64,000 nt of DNA, taken from contig NZ_RAQQ01000021.1 of the NCBI RefSeq assembly GCF_003610785.1, positions 1 to 64,000 on the forward strand, written 5' to 3'. Positions 27,889 to 35,695 of the stretch are shown piece after piece. The notes below the pieces were generated by a model, which did not search any database, had not been told where the DNA came from, and was given only the letters and a program-made list of their open reading frames with translations. The position numbers were made by a program, and so were the translations under genes. The DNA is from Micromonospora globbae (lineage in GTDB: Bacteria; Actinomycetota; Actinomycetes; Mycobacteriales; Micromonosporaceae). Position 1 is the stretch's first letter; every line of letters begins with the position of its first letter.

Positions 27889-28818
27889 GTGCGCGGCTAC
27901 CTCGACCACCTCACCGTCGAACGGGGACTGTCCCCGAACACCCTCGCGTCGTACCGCCGGGACCTGGACCGCTACCTGGCGACGCTCGCCGCGGCCGGGA
28001 TCGCCGACCTCGCCGCGGTCGGCACCGACCTCGTCGAGGCGCACCTGGCCCGGCTGCGCGCCGGCGAGGACGGGCACCCGCCGCTCGCCGTCTCCTCGGC
28101 CGCCCGCGCCGCCAGCGCCGTGCGCGGCCTGCACCGGTTCGCGCTGCGCGAGGGACTGGCCGGGGCCGACCCGAGCCGGGACGTGCGCCCGCCGACCCCG
28201 CCGCGCCGGCTGCCCCGCGCGCTGCCGGTCGACGACGTGGTCCGGCTGCTGGAGACGGCCGGCCCGGTCACCGCCACCGGCGACGGCGCGCCGCTCGCGC
28301 TGCGCGACCGGGCGCTGCTGGAGTTCCTGTACGGCACCGGTGCGCGCATCTCCGAGGCGGTCGGCGCGGCCGTGGACGACGTGGACCCGGACGAGGGGAC
28401 CGTGCTGCTGCGGGGCAAGGGCGGGCGCAGCCGCCTCGTGCCGATCGGCGGGTACGCCGTCGAGGCGCTGCGCGCCTACCTCGTACGGGCCCGCCCCGCG
28501 CTGGCCGCCGCGGGTCGGGGCACCCCGGCGGTCTTCCTCAACGCCCGCGGCGGGGCGCTGTCCCGGCAGGGTGCGTGGACGATCCTGCGCCGCGCCGCCG
28601 AGCGGGCCGGGCTGCCGGTCGACGGTCCGGCCGCGGTCTCGCCGCACACGCTGCGCCACTCGTACGCCACCCACCTGCTCGACGGCGGAGCCGACGTCCG
28701 GGTGGTGCAGGAACTGCTCGGTCACGCGTCGGTGACCACCACCCAGGTCTACACGCTGGTCACCGTCGAGCGGCTGCGGGAGGTGTACGCGACCGCGCAC
28801 CCGCGCGCCCGGGGCTGA
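27889..28818 (+). CDS. xerD: Chromosome dimer-resolution recombinase XerD
   Basis: The tyrosine recombinase is 309 aa from the GTG at 27889. The N-terminal core-binding domain begins GYLDHLTVERGLSPNTLASY. The catalytic domain has GARISEAVG (Arg), HTLRHSYATHLL (His-x-x-Arg), LGHASVTTTQVYT and nucleophile Tyr288. No ribosome site precedes the GTG. Open frame continues up to a CTG at 27826 that follows a G-rich site and adds a plausible N-terminus (STTTDRAGAGGEPAPALRRA). It resolves chromosome dimers at dif with XerC. Its neighbours parA, scpA and scpB are also chromosome-segregation genes. Confidence 0.93.
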   Translation: MRGYLDHLTVERGLSPNTLASYRRDLDRYLATLAAAGIADLAAVGTDLVEAHLARLRAGEDGHPPLAVSSAARAASAVRGLHRFALREGLAGADPSRDVRPPTPPRRLPRALPVDDVVRLLETAGPVTATGDGAPLALRDRALLEFLYGTGARISEAVGAAVDDVDPDEGTVLLRGKGGRSRLVPIGGYAVEALRAYLVRARPALAAAGRGTPAVFLNARGGALSRQGAWTILRRAAERAGLPVDGPAAVSPHTLRHSYATHLLDGGADVRVVQELLGHASVTTTQVYTLVTVERLREVYATAHPRARG

Positions 28819-29045
28819 CCCGAGCCGGCGACCCCGGGGTCTCGCCGCCCGCGACCGGCGGGCCGCGCGGCTCGACCGCGACCCGTCCGACACGCCGAGC
28901 GGCTACTGAACGGCCTGCTGGCCGGTGGCGTACAGTCGGCATCGGCGGATCCCCTGGAGCTGTCGGGCCGGGGTGCGCAGCGGCGCCGCGAGGGACGTCG
29001 GACGGCTCCGACGCCGGGTGGTCGTCGGGAGGGGGCAACGAGGAC

Positions 29046-29969
29046 ATGGCGGGCAACGAGGACCGTGCCGAGACGTGGACGTCGGAGCTCCGTGAGCAGC
29101 AGGCCACCCTCGGCGCCGACCTCGGCCCCGCGGACCCGGCCGCCTACACCATGCGCAAGCCGATCCCCGAGCCGATGCCGACCGACCGGCACGGCCCGGC
29201 GCGGATCATCGCGATGGCCAACCAGAAGGGCGGCGTCGGCAAGACCACCACGACGATCAACCTGGGTGCGGCCCTCGCCGAGTACGGCCGCAAGGTGCTG
29301 CTGGTCGACTTCGACCCGCAGGGCGCGCTCTCGGTGGGGCTGGGCGTCAACCCGCACAACCTCGACCTGTCGGTCTACAACCTGCTCATGCAGGACGACA
29401 TCACCGCCGAGGACGTCCTGATCAAGACGGACGTGGCGGGGCTGCACCTGCTGCCGGCCAACATCGACCTCTCCGCCGCCGAGATCCAGCTGGTCAACGA
29501 GGTCGCCCGGGAGATGGCTCTCGCGCGGGTGCTGCGGTCGATCCGCAAGGAGTACGACTTCATCCTGATCGACTGCCAGCCGTCGCTCGGCCTGCTGGCC
29601 ATCAACGCGCTGACCGTCGCGCACGGCGTGCTCATCCCGCTGGAGTGCGAGTTCTTCAGCCTGCGCGGCGTCGCCCTGCTGCTCGACACCATCGACAAGG
29701 TGCGCGAGCGGCTCAACTTCGACCTGGAGCTCGAAGGCATCCTCGCCACCATGTACGACAGCCGCACCACCCACTGCCGGCAGGTGCTCCAGCGCGTGGT
29801 CGAGGCGTTCGGCGACAAGGTCTACCAGACCGTCATCACCAAGACGGTGAAGTTCCCCGAGTCCACCGTCGCGGGCGCCCCCATCACGACGCTCGACCCG
29901 GCCTCGTCCGGTGCGCGCAACTACCGCCAGTTGGCCCGTGAGGTGATCGCCGCGCAGGCCGAGCGGTAG
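29046..29969 (+). CDS. parA: ParA/Soj-family chromosome-partitioning ATPase
   Basis: The 307-aa deviant Walker ATPase has an N-terminal charged extension of about 55 residues. KGGVGKTTTT (about 61-70) and VDFDPQGALSVGLG follow, then DFILIDCQPSLGLLAINAL and ESTVAGAPITTLDPAS. Linked to scpA and scpB rather than to parB/oriC genes, it is the second, ScpAB-linked ParA found in many actinobacteria. TACAGT at 28931-28936 could be the -10, giving a leader of about 100 nt. Confidence 0.92.
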   Translation: MAGNEDRAETWTSELREQQATLGADLGPADPAAYTMRKPIPEPMPTDRHGPARIIAMANQKGGVGKTTTTINLGAALAEYGRKVLLVDFDPQGALSVGLGVNPHNLDLSVYNLLMQDDITAEDVLIKTDVAGLHLLPANIDLSAAEIQLVNEVAREMALARVLRSIRKEYDFILIDCQPSLGLLAINALTVAHGVLIPLECEFFSLRGVALLLDTIDKVRERLNFDLELEGILATMYDSRTTHCRQVLQRVVEAFGDKVYQTVITKTVKFPESTVAGAPITTLDPASSGARNYRQLAREVIAAQAER

Positions 29970-29998
29970 GTGCCGGTGCCCCGTCGCGCCCCGTCCAC

Positions 29999-30004
29999 TA
30001 CGGT
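29999..30004 (+). promoter_or_regulatory. -10 element of leaderless scpA promoter
   Basis: TACGGT lies 6 nt before the scpA GTG in a 41-bp gap after parA, with no Shine-Dalgarno sequence. This spacing fits leaderless initiation. Confidence 0.45.
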
Positions 30005-30010
30005 CGTCGC

Positions 30011-30949
30011 GTGACCGCCCCGCCCCTCGACCCGCCCACCGCGCCCGACCAACCGTCCGGGACCACCGCCGGCCCCGGCGCGGAGGAGACCGGCCCGGGG
30101 GAGGGCGGCTTCACCGTCCGGCTGGCGAACTTCACCGGCCCGTTCGACCTGCTGCTCCAGCTCATCGGCAAGCACAAGCTGGACGTCACCGAGGTGGCGC
30201 TGCACCAGGTCACCGACGAGTTCATCGCCTACATCCGGGCGATGGGCGACCAGTGGGACCTGGACGAGGCCAGCGAGTTCCTGCTCATCGCGGCCACCCT
30301 GCTCGACCTGAAGGCGGCCCGGCTGCTGCCCGCCGCCGAGGTGGAGGACGAGGAGGACCTGGCGCTGCTCGAGGCGCGGGACCTGCTCTTCGCGCGGCTG
30401 CTGCAGTACAAGGCGTTCAAGGAGGCCGCCGCGCACCTCGCCGAGCTGGAGGCCGAAGGCGGCCGGCGGTACCCGCGGGCGGTCGCCCTGGAACCCCGGT
30501 ACGCCGAGGCGCTGCCCGACCTGGTGCTCGGCATCGGCGCGGAGCGGCTGCGCGCGCTCGCGCTGCGGGCGCTCACCCCGAAGCCGGTGCCCGAGGTGTC
30601 CATCGCCCACGTGCACATGGTCCGGGTCAGCGTCCGGGAGCACGCCGCGATCATCGCGGACCGGCTGCGCCGGGCCGGCACCGCCACCTTCTCGACGCTC
30701 TGCGCCGACTGCGAGGCCACCCTGGAGGTGGTGGCCCGGTTCCTGGCCCTGCTGGAGCTGTACCGCGAGGGCCTGGTGGCCTTCGTCCAGGAGCAGGCGC
30801 TGGAGGAGCTGACCATCCGTTGGACCGGCCCCGCCGACGGGGGGCCGGACCTGCAGATCGACGAGTACGCCGGCACCCCCGCCGAGACCGGTGCCGCGGG
30901 AACGCCGACGCCCACCGGAACCCTCGACGCGGGCACCAGCGAGGATTGA
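30011..30949 (+). CDS. scpA: Segregation and condensation protein A (kleisin)
   Basis: The 312-aa protein links SMC heads with ScpB in bacterial condensin. VRLANFTGPFDLLLQLI is the ScpA opening motif, followed by DVTEVALHQVTDEF, EASEFLLIAATLLDLKAARLLP and the C-terminal winged helix LEVVARFLALLELYREGLVAF. An N-terminal 35-residue and a C-terminal 35-residue Pro/Thr/Gly extension are disordered. It is followed 4 bp later by scpB. Confidence 0.95.
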   Translation: MTAPPLDPPTAPDQPSGTTAGPGAEETGPGEGGFTVRLANFTGPFDLLLQLIGKHKLDVTEVALHQVTDEFIAYIRAMGDQWDLDEASEFLLIAATLLDLKAARLLPAAEVEDEEDLALLEARDLLFARLLQYKAFKEAAAHLAELEAEGGRRYPRAVALEPRYAEALPDLVLGIGAERLRALALRALTPKPVPEVSIAHVHMVRVSVREHAAIIADRLRRAGTATFSTLCADCEATLEVVARFLALLELYREGLVAFVQEQALEELTIRWTGPADGGPDLQIDEYAGTPAETGAAGTPTPTGTLDAGTSED

Positions 30950-30953
30950 CGCG

Positions 30954-31901
30954 ATGAGCACCGAGGAGCACCGCCACTCACTGGCCGACCAGGCGGCGGC
31001 CTGGGTCCCGCCCTGGGAGCGGCCCCGCCCGCCCCGCGACACCCCACCGGACGCCGGCGACGACTCGCCACGCCCCGATCATGGTGGGGAGACGCCCCCC
31101 GAGGGGGCAGCAGCGTCGACGATCCCAGCCGAGCCCGAGCCCGCCACCAACCCCGAGCCCGAGCCCGAGCCGGTGCCCACGGCCGAGCCCGATACCGGCG
31201 GGCCAGCGGCCGCCGAGCCCGCGGCCGCCGAGCCCGATCCCGCCGAGCCCGCGGCCGGCGGGCCCGAGCCGGTGGCGGGCGCGGCGGCCCGCGTACCGCC
31301 GAAGCGGCCGGCGCAGCGGCGGCGCGCGACGCCCCCGGAGCCGGCGCGGCAGCTCGACGACGCCGAGCTGCGCGGCGCCCTCGAGGCGATCCTGCTCGTC
31401 GTCGACGAGCCGGTGAGCGAGGCGACCCTGGCCGACGTGCTGGAGCAGCCGGCGACGCGGATCGGCGCGATGCTCGACGAGATCTCCGCCGGCTACACCG
31501 CGGCCGGGCACGGCTTCGACCTGCGGCGCGCCGCGGGCGGCTGGCGCCTCTACACCCGCCCGGAATACGCGACCTACGTGGAGCGGTTCGTGTTGGACGG
31601 GCAGTCCGTCCGGCTGACGCAGGCCGCGCTGGAGACCCTCGCGGTGGTCGCCTACAAGCAGCCCGTCACCCGGTCGCGCATCTCGGCGATCCGGGGTGTC
31701 AACTGCGACGGCGTGATCCGTACCCTGGTCACCCGCGGACTGGTCGAGGAGTGCGGCACCGAACCCGAGAGCGGTGCGTTCCTCTACCGGACGACCCCCC
31801 TGTTCCTGGAGAAGCTGGGCCTGAACAGCGTCGACGAGCTGCCGCCGCTCGCGCCGTTCCTGCCCGACGATGTGGAAGAGCTGAGCGATGCCACGCGATG
31901 A
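30954..31901 (+). CDS. scpB: Segregation and condensation protein B
   Basis: The protein is 315 aa from the ATG at 30954, which has GAGG 9 nt upstream; the in-frame sequence before it overlaps scpA. The first 120 residues are a disordered Pro/Glu repeat region (PEPEPEPVP, AAEPAAAEP). The winged-helix core has LRGALEAILLVVDEPVSEA, LRRAAGGWRLYTRPEYA, VVAYKQPVTRSRISAIRGV and GTEPESGAFLYRTT. It binds ScpA in the SMC complex. The extension is long for the family. Confidence 0.95.
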   Translation: MSTEEHRHSLADQAAAWVPPWERPRPPRDTPPDAGDDSPRPDHGGETPPEGAAASTIPAEPEPATNPEPEPEPVPTAEPDTGGPAAAEPAAAEPDPAEPAAGGPEPVAGAAARVPPKRPAQRRRATPPEPARQLDDAELRGALEAILLVVDEPVSEATLADVLEQPATRIGAMLDEISAGYTAAGHGFDLRRAAGGWRLYTRPEYATYVERFVLDGQSVRLTQAALETLAVVAYKQPVTRSRISAIRGVNCDGVIRTLVTRGLVEECGTEPESGAFLYRTTPLFLEKLGLNSVDELPPLAPFLPDDVEELSDATR

Positions 31902-32652
31902 CCGCACACCCCCGACCGACGCCCCGGCGGGCGCCGAGCGCCTGCAGAAGGTGCTCGCCGCCGCCGGCGTGGGCTCCCGGCGCGCCTGCGAAGACCTGAT
32001 CTTCCGGCGCCGGGTGACCGTGAACGGGCGGGTGGCGCAGCTCGGTGACAAGGTCGACCCGGCCACCGCCGTGATCCACGTCGACGGGGAACGCGTCGTC
32101 ACCGACACCCGCCTGGTCTACCTGGCCATGAACAAGCCGCGCGGGGTCGTCTCGACGATGGCCGACGAGAAGGGGCGCACGGCGCTGGCCGACTTCCTCG
32201 GCAACCGGGTGGAGCAGCGCGTCTACCACGTCGGGCGGCTCGACGCCGACAGCGAGGGGCTGCTGCTGCTCACCAACGACGGCACGCTGGCGCACCGGCT
32301 CATGCACCCGTCCTACGGGGTGTCGAAGACGTACCTGTGCGAGGTGGCCGGGCCGATCCCGCGCAACCTCGGCAAGCGGCTGACGGCCGGCGTCGAGCTG
32401 GAGGACGGGCCGGCGAAGGTCGACGCGTTCCGGGTGGTGGACACGCTGGGACGGACCGCCCAGGTGGAGTTGACCCTGCACGAAGGGCGCAAGCACATCG
32501 TCCGCCGGATGCTGGCCGAGGTCGGGCACCCCGTCTCCCGGCTCGTGCGCACCGCCATCGGGCCCATCCGCCTCGGAGACCTGCGCCCCGGGCGTACCCG
32601 GCGGCTCACCAACGCCGAGATCGCCGCCCTGTTCAAGGCGGTGGGTGACTGA
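31888..32652 (+). CDS. rluB: 23S rRNA pseudouridine synthase RluB-like
   Basis: The 254-aa protein overlaps scpB by 14 bp. An N-terminal S4 domain (RLQKVLAAAGVGSRRACEDL) is followed by the RsuA/RluB catalytic domain with GRLDADSEGLLLLTNDG (catalytic Asp), LAMNKPRGVVST and EGRKHIVRRMLAEVGHPV. It isomerises a uridine in 23S rRNA. The order scpA-scpB-rluB is standard in Gram-positives. Its stop lies only 4 bp from the tnpB stop of an inserted IS607-type element. Confidence 0.94.
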   Translation: MPRDDRTPPTDAPAGAERLQKVLAAAGVGSRRACEDLIFRRRVTVNGRVAQLGDKVDPATAVIHVDGERVVTDTRLVYLAMNKPRGVVSTMADEKGRTALADFLGNRVEQRVYHVGRLDADSEGLLLLTNDGTLAHRLMHPSYGVSKTYLCEVAGPIPRNLGKRLTAGVELEDGPAKVDAFRVVDTLGRTAQVELTLHEGRKHIVRRMLAEVGHPVSRLVRTAIGPIRLGDLRPGRTRRLTNAEIAALFKAVGD

Positions 32653-32655
32653 CCG

Positions 32656-34041
32656 TTACCGCTCGGCGCGTCTTGGTTGCGCACGATTGGTAGTCCCTCC
32701 TTGCGGTGGGACGGTCCCGGTCTGACCGGCGGGTGCCGTGCCGGGTTCACGCTTCACGGCCGCCTGCCCGCGTGCGCGGGTCTTACGGTCGGCTCCACGT
32801 GCTGCCACCGGGCCACTCCCGGCGGGTTTGAACTCGGCCGCTAGTGCGGCCAGGTTCAGTGAGGCGTTGTGATCGCGGTCGATGGTGAGGCCGCACGCCT
32901 GGCAGGTGTAGTCGCGGTCGGACAGCGCGAGTTTGGCTTTCACCGCGCCGCAGCCCGAACAGGTTTTACTTGACGGGTACCAGCGGTCGGCGGTGATTAG
33001 CTGGCCGCCGTTCCAATCGGTCTTGTAGGCGAGCTGACGGCGGATCTGCGCGAATCCAGCGTCGGCGATGTGCCGGGCCAATGTTCGGTTGCGCAGCATG
33101 CCGGTCACGTTGAGGTCTTCCACCACGACCGTGCCGTACTCGCGGGCGAGTCGGGTGGTCAGCTTGTGCAGGCCGTCGCGACGCAGGTTCGCCACCCGGG
33201 CGTGCACGCGGGCGAGTTGGTTCGCGGTCCGCTGCCAGCGGTTCGACGCGCGCTGTCCGGTGCTCCGGTCTGGGCCGACCTTGCGCGACAGTACCCTGCC
33301 GAGGTGCCGCAGTCGGGTGTGCGCGGCGGCCAGGTGGCGCGGGTTGTCGACCAGCTCGCCGGTGGACAACACCGCGAGGTGCCTGATCCCGAGGTCCACG
33401 CCGATCACCGAACCCGGCCGGACCGGTGTACGTTCGGCACGATCAACCTCGACGCAGAACGCCACATGCCACCTGCCGCCGTCGCGGCGCACGGTCGCGG
33501 ACATGATCCGGGCTGTGCCGGCCTCCAGCCGGCGGGCCAGCTTACGAGCCGACTCGTGCAACTTCAGCCGGCCAAGCCGGGGAAGCACGATGTGCTTGCG
33601 GTCAGGCTCGACGCGGATGGCGCCGGTTGTGAACCGCACGGACGGGGTGGTGCGGCGGCGGGACTTGAACCGGGGAAACCCGACCGGGCGTCCGGCACGC
33701 GTGCCGCTGCGCGAGTCGGCCCAGTTCTTCAACGCACGGGCCAGCTGGTCAAGACCGGTGTTGAACGCCTCCTTCGAGCACTCCCGCCACCACGGGGCGA
33801 CCTGCTCCTTGCTGGCGTTCCACGCCCTCCGCAGCGCTGGTAGCGTCCACGACATGCTCGGGGTGAGCAACTGCTCCGGCACGCCATAGGACCGCTCCGC
33901 GGCCCGCTGCTCCATCACGGCCTTCACCCGCGCCAGCGCCCAATTGTGGGCAACACGCGCGGCCCCCGCGTGCGCCAGCACCGCCCGTTCCTGGACCGGA
34001 CTCAGATCCAAGGCAAACCGAAACGCCTGGACCGTCAACAC
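32656..34041 (-). CDS. tnpB: TnpB RNA-guided nuclease (IS607/IS605 type)
   Basis: The 461-aa GTG-start protein begins at a codon overlapping the tnpA stop. All RuvC residues are present: Asp216 (GVDLGIRHL), Glu309 (VVVEDLNVTGM) and Asp390 (DRDHNASLNL). A zinc ribbon with Cys361/Cys364 and Cys380/Cys383 (CSGCG, CQACG) lies between them. TnpB nicks or cuts DNA guided by an omega-RNA made from the element's right end and helps keep the element in place. The last 60 or so residues are a Pro/Arg/Thr-rich tail. The gene looks functional even though tnpA is broken. Confidence 0.92.
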   Translation of the reverse strand: MLTVQAFRFALDLSPVQERAVLAHAGAARVAHNWALARVKAVMEQRAAERSYGVPEQLLTPSMSWTLPALRRAWNASKEQVAPWWRECSKEAFNTGLDQLARALKNWADSRSGTRAGRPVGFPRFKSRRRTTPSVRFTTGAIRVEPDRKHIVLPRLGRLKLHESARKLARRLEAGTARIMSATVRRDGGRWHVAFCVEVDRAERTPVRPGSVIGVDLGIRHLAVLSTGELVDNPRHLAAAHTRLRHLGRVLSRKVGPDRSTGQRASNRWQRTANQLARVHARVANLRRDGLHKLTTRLAREYGTVVVEDLNVTGMLRNRTLARHIADAGFAQIRRQLAYKTDWNGGQLITADRWYPSSKTCSGCGAVKAKLALSDRDYTCQACGLTIDRDHNASLNLAALAAEFKPAGSGPVAARGADRKTRARGQAAVKREPGTAPAGQTGTVPPQGGTTNRAQPRRAER

Positions 34042-34578
34042 GCCGAGTCATCCCTGATGACGGCCTCGACAGCATGCCGCGCCCGGTCCGCGGCAACAAG
34101 CTCCTCGTAGAAGCGGACGCACAACGACACCTCAGTCACGTCGCCTACGAGATCGTCATCCACCCCGGCCGGGTCGGCCGCGAGCAACCGGCGACCCTGC
34201 GTGGCGAGAGCGGCGTCACACATGCTCCCCGCCGAACCACAACGACCGGCCTGGTACTCAACCACAATCGTCGTCACCGAATCCGGCAGCCACGCGACGA
34301 ATCCCTCAGGCACCCGTCGAACGCCGAGCCACCCTCAGTCACCACCTGGTGCATCCTGAAATTGCGCTCAGCAGCCCACTCGGCGACCCGGGCCTCCTGC
34401 CGACCCAGACCCACTTCCTGCACGCCGACGGGACGCCCGCGTACATCAGCGACCTACCCCGCCCCCGAAACCCGCACCAGCCACTGGCCAGCCAACCGTC
34501 ATGAAACGACCCAACCCTCGGAACAGTCAGCGTCCCGGACTCGTAACGCCGCCGCCGGTCGTATACGAAATCCCCATG
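34035..34578 (-). pseudogene. Decayed IS607 serine recombinase (tnpA)
   Basis: Pieces of an IS607 TnpA occur in several frames on the minus strand. They are a helix-turn-helix-like start (YESGTLTVPRVG), LMYAGVPSA where LYARVSS is expected, RQEARVAEWAAERNFRMHQV and VTEGGSAFDG. After a frame change come DSVTTIVVEYQAG, AALATQGRRLLAADPAGVDDDL and CVRFYEEL. The catalytic-loop residues are altered (VPS for VSS) and the frame is broken near 34315. The protein cannot be made. Confidence 0.8.
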
Positions 34579-34581
34579 GCC

Positions 34582-34907
34582 GACGTTACCCCTTCAAATT
34601 CACACAGCGATTGTTAATGCTCAGAATACGCAAGCACACCATCATGGCGGCGGTTGACCTCCCCGCCGGGCGGGTACCGCCACCGGTAGGCTCCGTGGCG
34701 GCCGCGTGGCGGCCGCGCGGCGTGCTTCCGTGGCGACGGCCGCGTGGTGTGCTCCGTGCGGGCGGGCCGATGGTGCCGTGGCGCGGGTCGCGCGCCCCGG
34801 CGTCCCGCGCGCCCCGGGTCGGGGCGGCGGGCATCATGGACGAGGGACATCCGCTCACGGCGCCGGAGGGCCGGCGATCCGCGAGGTACGGGCTGAGGAG
34901 GACGACG
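34582..34907 (+). other. Gap between IS607 remnant and cmk
   Basis: No convincing gene is seen. The interval holds imperfect GC repeats (ggcggccgcg-type at about 34,697-34,760) and open frame running into cmk without a better start. It may include the left end of the IS607 element (low-GC caattcacacagcgattgtt-like bases near 34,595-34,615) and the cmk promoter, neither clearly defined. Confidence 0.5.
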
Positions 34908-35588
34908 GTGGAGGAAAACGTGCGAGCCGGGCGATGCGTGGTCGCTGTGGACGGGCCGTCCGGTTCGGGGAAGTCCACCGTCTCCCGGCGGCTCGCCGCC
35001 GGTATCGGTGCCCGCTACCTGGACACGGGCGCGATGTACCGGGCGATCACCTGGGCGGTGCTGCGCTCCGGGGTCGACCTCACCGACGCCGAGGCGGTCG
35101 CCAAGGTCGCGGGTGAGGTGGACCTGCGTATCGGCACCGACCCCGAGGGGTACGCCGTGACCGCTGACGGGGTCAGCGTGGACAAGGAGATCCGTGGGCC
35201 GGAGGTGACCGGCGCGGTGTCCGCCGTGGCGGCCGTCCCGGCCGTCCGCGCGCTGCTGGTGGCCCGGCAGCAGGAGATGATCGCCAATGCCGGCCGGATC
35301 GTGGTCGAGGGCCGCGACATCGGGGCCGTGGTGGCGCCGGACGCCGACCTGAAGGTCTACCTGACCGCCTCCGAGGCGGCCCGGGCGGCGCGGCGCAGCG
35401 CCGAGGACGCGACCGACGCGGCGGCGACCGCCGCCGACCTGGCCCGCCGGGACCGGCTCGACTCGACCCGCAAGACGTCGCCCCTGCAGCAGGCGCCGGA
35501 CGCCGTGGTGCTCGACACCACCGAGCTGGGTATCGACGAGGTCGTCCAGCGGCTGCGCGATCTGCTCGCCGAGCGGGGAGTGGCATGA
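34908..35588 (+). CDS. cmk: Cytidylate kinase
   Basis: The protein is 226 aa from the GTG at 34908, with GAGGAG 7 nt upstream. The P-loop DGPSGSGKST, LDTGAMYRAITWA, EGRDIGAVVAPDADLKVYLTA (read in parts) and a lid RRDRLDSTRKTSPL define CMP/dCMP kinase. It feeds CTP and dCTP synthesis and pairs with pyrG upstream. It overlaps the following 36-codon ORF at ATGA and is in the usual cmk-der order. Confidence 0.95.
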   Translation: MEENVRAGRCVVAVDGPSGSGKSTVSRRLAAGIGARYLDTGAMYRAITWAVLRSGVDLTDAEAVAKVAGEVDLRIGTDPEGYAVTADGVSVDKEIRGPEVTGAVSAVAAVPAVRALLVARQQEMIANAGRIVVEGRDIGAVVAPDADLKVYLTASEAARAARRSAEDATDAAATAADLARRDRLDSTRKTSPLQQAPDAVVLDTTELGIDEVVQRLRDLLAERGVA

Positions 35589-35695
35589 GCGGGCGCGTCG
35601 CGGGGCGTCGTGGCGTCACGAGCGAACAGCGGATCATCGGGCACAGCACGGTCGAGCCTCGTGGCGACGCCGGCCAGAGGGAGGCGTCGGCATGA
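35585..35695 (+). CDS. Small ORF coupling cmk to der (36 aa)
   Basis: MSGRVAGRRGVTSEQRIIGH begins a 36-aa basic peptide. Its ATG overlaps the cmk stop (ATGA) and its stop overlaps the der start (ATGA), so the three frames form an unbroken translation relay. The der ribosome site AGGGAGG lies inside it. It could be a real peptide or only a reading bridge that carries ribosomes to der. No family is recognised. Confidence 0.4.
   Translation: MSGRVAGRRGVTSEQRIIGHSTVEPRGDAGQREASA

Larger units (their letters stand above)
32656..34580 (-). mobile_element. IS607-family element (tnpA decayed, tnpB intact)
   Basis: A serine-recombinase-type tnpA remnant and a complete tnpB overlap head to tail on the minus strand, the IS607 arrangement. 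The right end must lie at or inside the 3' end of rluB because the tnpB stop is 4 bp from the rluB stop. No inverted repeats are expected for this family, so the outer limits are approximate. It separates rluB from cmk. Confidence 0.75.

Noticed and set aside
26889..29045. Plus-strand open frame running into parA
   Set aside because: It is an Arg/Pro-rich shadow of ald and xerD. Real ParA sequence begins at 29046.
34074..34907. N-terminal extension of cmk across the IS607 remnant
   Set aside because: It has no conserved content, and the GTG at 34908 has a strong ribosome site and gives the usual Cmk length.
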